In this document: positions 6,301-6,740 of the stretch, in pieces
Numbering within the stretch: the stretch's first letter is position 1
Layout of the letters: every line of letters begins with the position of its first letter
NCBI GenBank assembly: GCA_021810725.1
Contig: JAJZIE010000137.1
Span: forward strand, 1-6,740
Source: Bacillota bacterium
GTDB taxonomy: Bacteria > Bacillota > Sulfobacillia > JAJZYS01 > JAJYTV01
Reading direction: 5' to 3'
DNA: 6,740 bases
Notes under the pieces: generated by a model
What the model was told of the DNA's origin: nothing
The model's database searches: none
The model's input: only the letters and a program-made list of their open reading frames with translations
Made by a program: the position numbers and the translations under genes

Positions 6301-6740
6301 TCACGGGGATCCCGGCGCGCGAGGTGCCCTGCGACGATGAAGAGGCCCTCTCGCTCTTCTCGAGCTGCCAGGCGCTCGGGCTGACGCCGGAGGTGCTCGG
6401 CACCAGTGTCGGCTCGTACGGTCTGCCCGAGTTCGGCACGCGCTTCGTCCGCCAGATGCTCGAGGCGACGAAACCCTCGTCGTTCGCGGACCTTGTCCGC
6501 ATCTCGGGCCTGTCGCACGGCACCGACGTCTGGACGCACAACGCCGACGAGCTGATCCGCCAAGGCACGGTGACGCTGCGCGAGGTGATCGCCACGCGCG
6601 AGGACATTCTGCTCAACCTGATCGCCTGGGGCCTGCCGCCGAGCCATGCCTTCCAGATCACGGAGCGCGTGCGCAAAGGCAAGGGCCTCACCCCGGATCA
6701 GGAGTCCGAGATGCGCGCCCACCAGGTGCCCGACTGGTAC
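3324..6740 (+). CDS. polC: DNA polymerase III alpha subunit, PolC-type (partial, 3' end beyond window)
   Basis: Replicative polymerase with its own 3'-5' proofreading exonuclease, acting at the replication fork with the beta clamp. From TTG 3324 the frame stays open for 1139 codons to the window edge; by comparison with B. subtilis PolC about 180-190 residues are missing. Domains in order: short N-terminal region (1-110), OB fold (about 135-212), PHP first part (VELHLHT at 227-233, TDHG at 262-265, GLEAF at 287-291), inserted DEDDh exonuclease (about 311-475; D316, E318, D401, H454, D459), PHP second part (H501, C552, D627, H629), GSRGSVGSS polymerase motif (773-781), zinc-binding cysteines C801, C804, C824, C827, and the palm carboxylates D853 and D855 in PDIDLNF with D977 in LLKLDLLG. 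SGLSHGTDVW (1061-1070) is also typical. All catalytic centres look intact. The N-terminus is about 100 residues shorter than in B. subtilis. Confidence 0.97.
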   Translation, partial: MDSDEARLRDPFDAAWRRVVLESAPVVVRGWLLAAGVRVEGEQVLVEVPQSGLGLGLGLLQGLEGTLQEALLKTTGQLYRIEFAAGAEGEIAKPEAPAPAPLSAAQPRERLVFGRAFHGRTTPLREISIDASRVIAEGEVVSVDTRPRRGGGQIVTLGLSDHDDGLVVKFLVDERQRLLKEPSAGDWLRVRGQIGSDERQGEPILWARDAYLLHREQRRATLDCDRVELHLHTRMSQMDGLIDLARMAEAAERLRISAFAVTDHGVLQAFPEAQEIARKHGLKVIYGLEAFVVQDRPPITMRAGTQSVSGDFVALDIETTSLSPRSGEVIEVGLVRFAGGQKVDEYETLVRPQGEVSQRTQELTGIDPLSLKDAPSLDQVAGEILAFIGDLPVIAHNASFDEGYLRTAFSRLGHRVAWPVVDTLELGRALCPELRSHRLPDLAKRFEIGEFTHHRASSDAEVAGRVAVRLLEMAAKAGAKTLGELDGLGERIPLQHRRPQHVMLLVKSQTGLRELYRAVSRAHLEQFHRVPRLYESEVRALRGEVLVGAAGCLQGSLMRMWLRGAEESELVALAGALDYLEVLPPEVLLASARAEGYLTSLEQAKAAVQAVVELGRRTGRPVVAVGDAHYIDPDERELRAIVLRGTGRETPGDAEREVHLRTAGEMLQDFAWLGAEAAEEICLRNPERIRDLVGDVQPVPDELSAPELPEAAQAVEREARERARELYGEPLPELIAQRMERELKAVIGNGFSSIYRIAQLLTRRSLEDGYLVGSRGSVGSSFVAYLTGITEVNPLPPHWRCPTCKEVVFAPEAGSGFDLRRRTCERCGVEMARDGQDIPFETFMGFDGDKVPDIDLNFSGEYQPQIHRYTEELLGGQVYRAGTIATIAERTAFGLVKGHLEAAGRTARAPELERLARGVTGVKRTTGQHPGGVMVVPVTDDVHRFTPLQHPADDPHSEIVTTHFDYHAISSRLLKLDLLGHDDPTVLRLLERFTGIPAREVPCDDEEALSLFSSCQALGLTPEVLGTSVGSYGLPEFGTRFVRQMLEATKPSSFADLVRISGLSHGTDVWTHNADELIRQGTVTLREVIATREDILLNLIAWGLPPSHAFQITERVRKGKGLTPDQESEMRAHQVPDWY
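3477..3500 (+). repeat. Hexamer repeat GGNCTN x4 inside polC
   Basis: Four consecutive six-base units, GGTCTC, GGCCTA, GGCCTA and GGGCTG, encode (Gly-Leu)x4 at PolC residues 52-59. The two central units are identical. The unit is a multiple of three, so gain or loss of a copy would keep the reading frame. It lies in the N-terminal region, outside the catalytic domains. Confidence 0.6.

Noticed and set aside
5430..6722. 430-codon open frame on the minus strand under polC
   Set aside because: Same antisense effect in GC-rich coding DNA. The plus strand here encodes the PolC zinc region and catalytic palm without interruption.

Overview
The window is a compact, GC-rich (roughly two thirds G+C by eye) bacterial segment. 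It holds four same-strand genes packed head to tail: ispG, a short archaeal/eukaryotic-type proS, a family 2 glycosyltransferase, and the start of polC, which runs off the right edge. PolC is the replicative polymerase typical of Bacillota (also Thermotogota, Fusobacteriota and Mycoplasmatota). With the high GC content, the TTG and GTG starts and the ispG-proS-polC grouping, the best guess is a deep-branching, high-GC Bacillota lineage (Symbiobacterium/Limnochorda/Thermaerobacter-like). This is an inference from gene content, not a taxonomic proof.

Layout: 1-67 is a leader with no assignable gene. It can be drawn as a small H-type pseudoknot over a Shine-Dalgarno-like GGGAGG upstream of ispG. 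ispG (68-1159) overlaps proS (1143-2594) by 17 nt. A 17-nt gap leads to the glycosyltransferase gene (2612-3298), and a 25-nt gap leads to polC (from 3324, TTG start, strong ribosome binding site). No terminator-like hairpin with a T-run and no convincing internal promoter was seen, so the four genes are probably co-transcribed.

How the genes fit together: ispG is the penultimate step of the MEP isoprenoid pathway, proS charges tRNA-Pro, and polC replicates the chromosome. In many Bacillota, parts of this set (dxr, rseP, ispG, proS, polC) sit together, so the region is a conserved housekeeping locus. The parts that depart from the familiar B. subtilis picture are the short-form ProRS without the bacterial editing insertion, the glycosyltransferase gene between proS and polC, a PolC lacking about the first 100 residues of the usual N-terminal region, and the possible folded leader before ispG. 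I found no mobile element, CRISPR array, RNA gene or defence system. This is mostly an ordinary core region, and the findings are scored accordingly.
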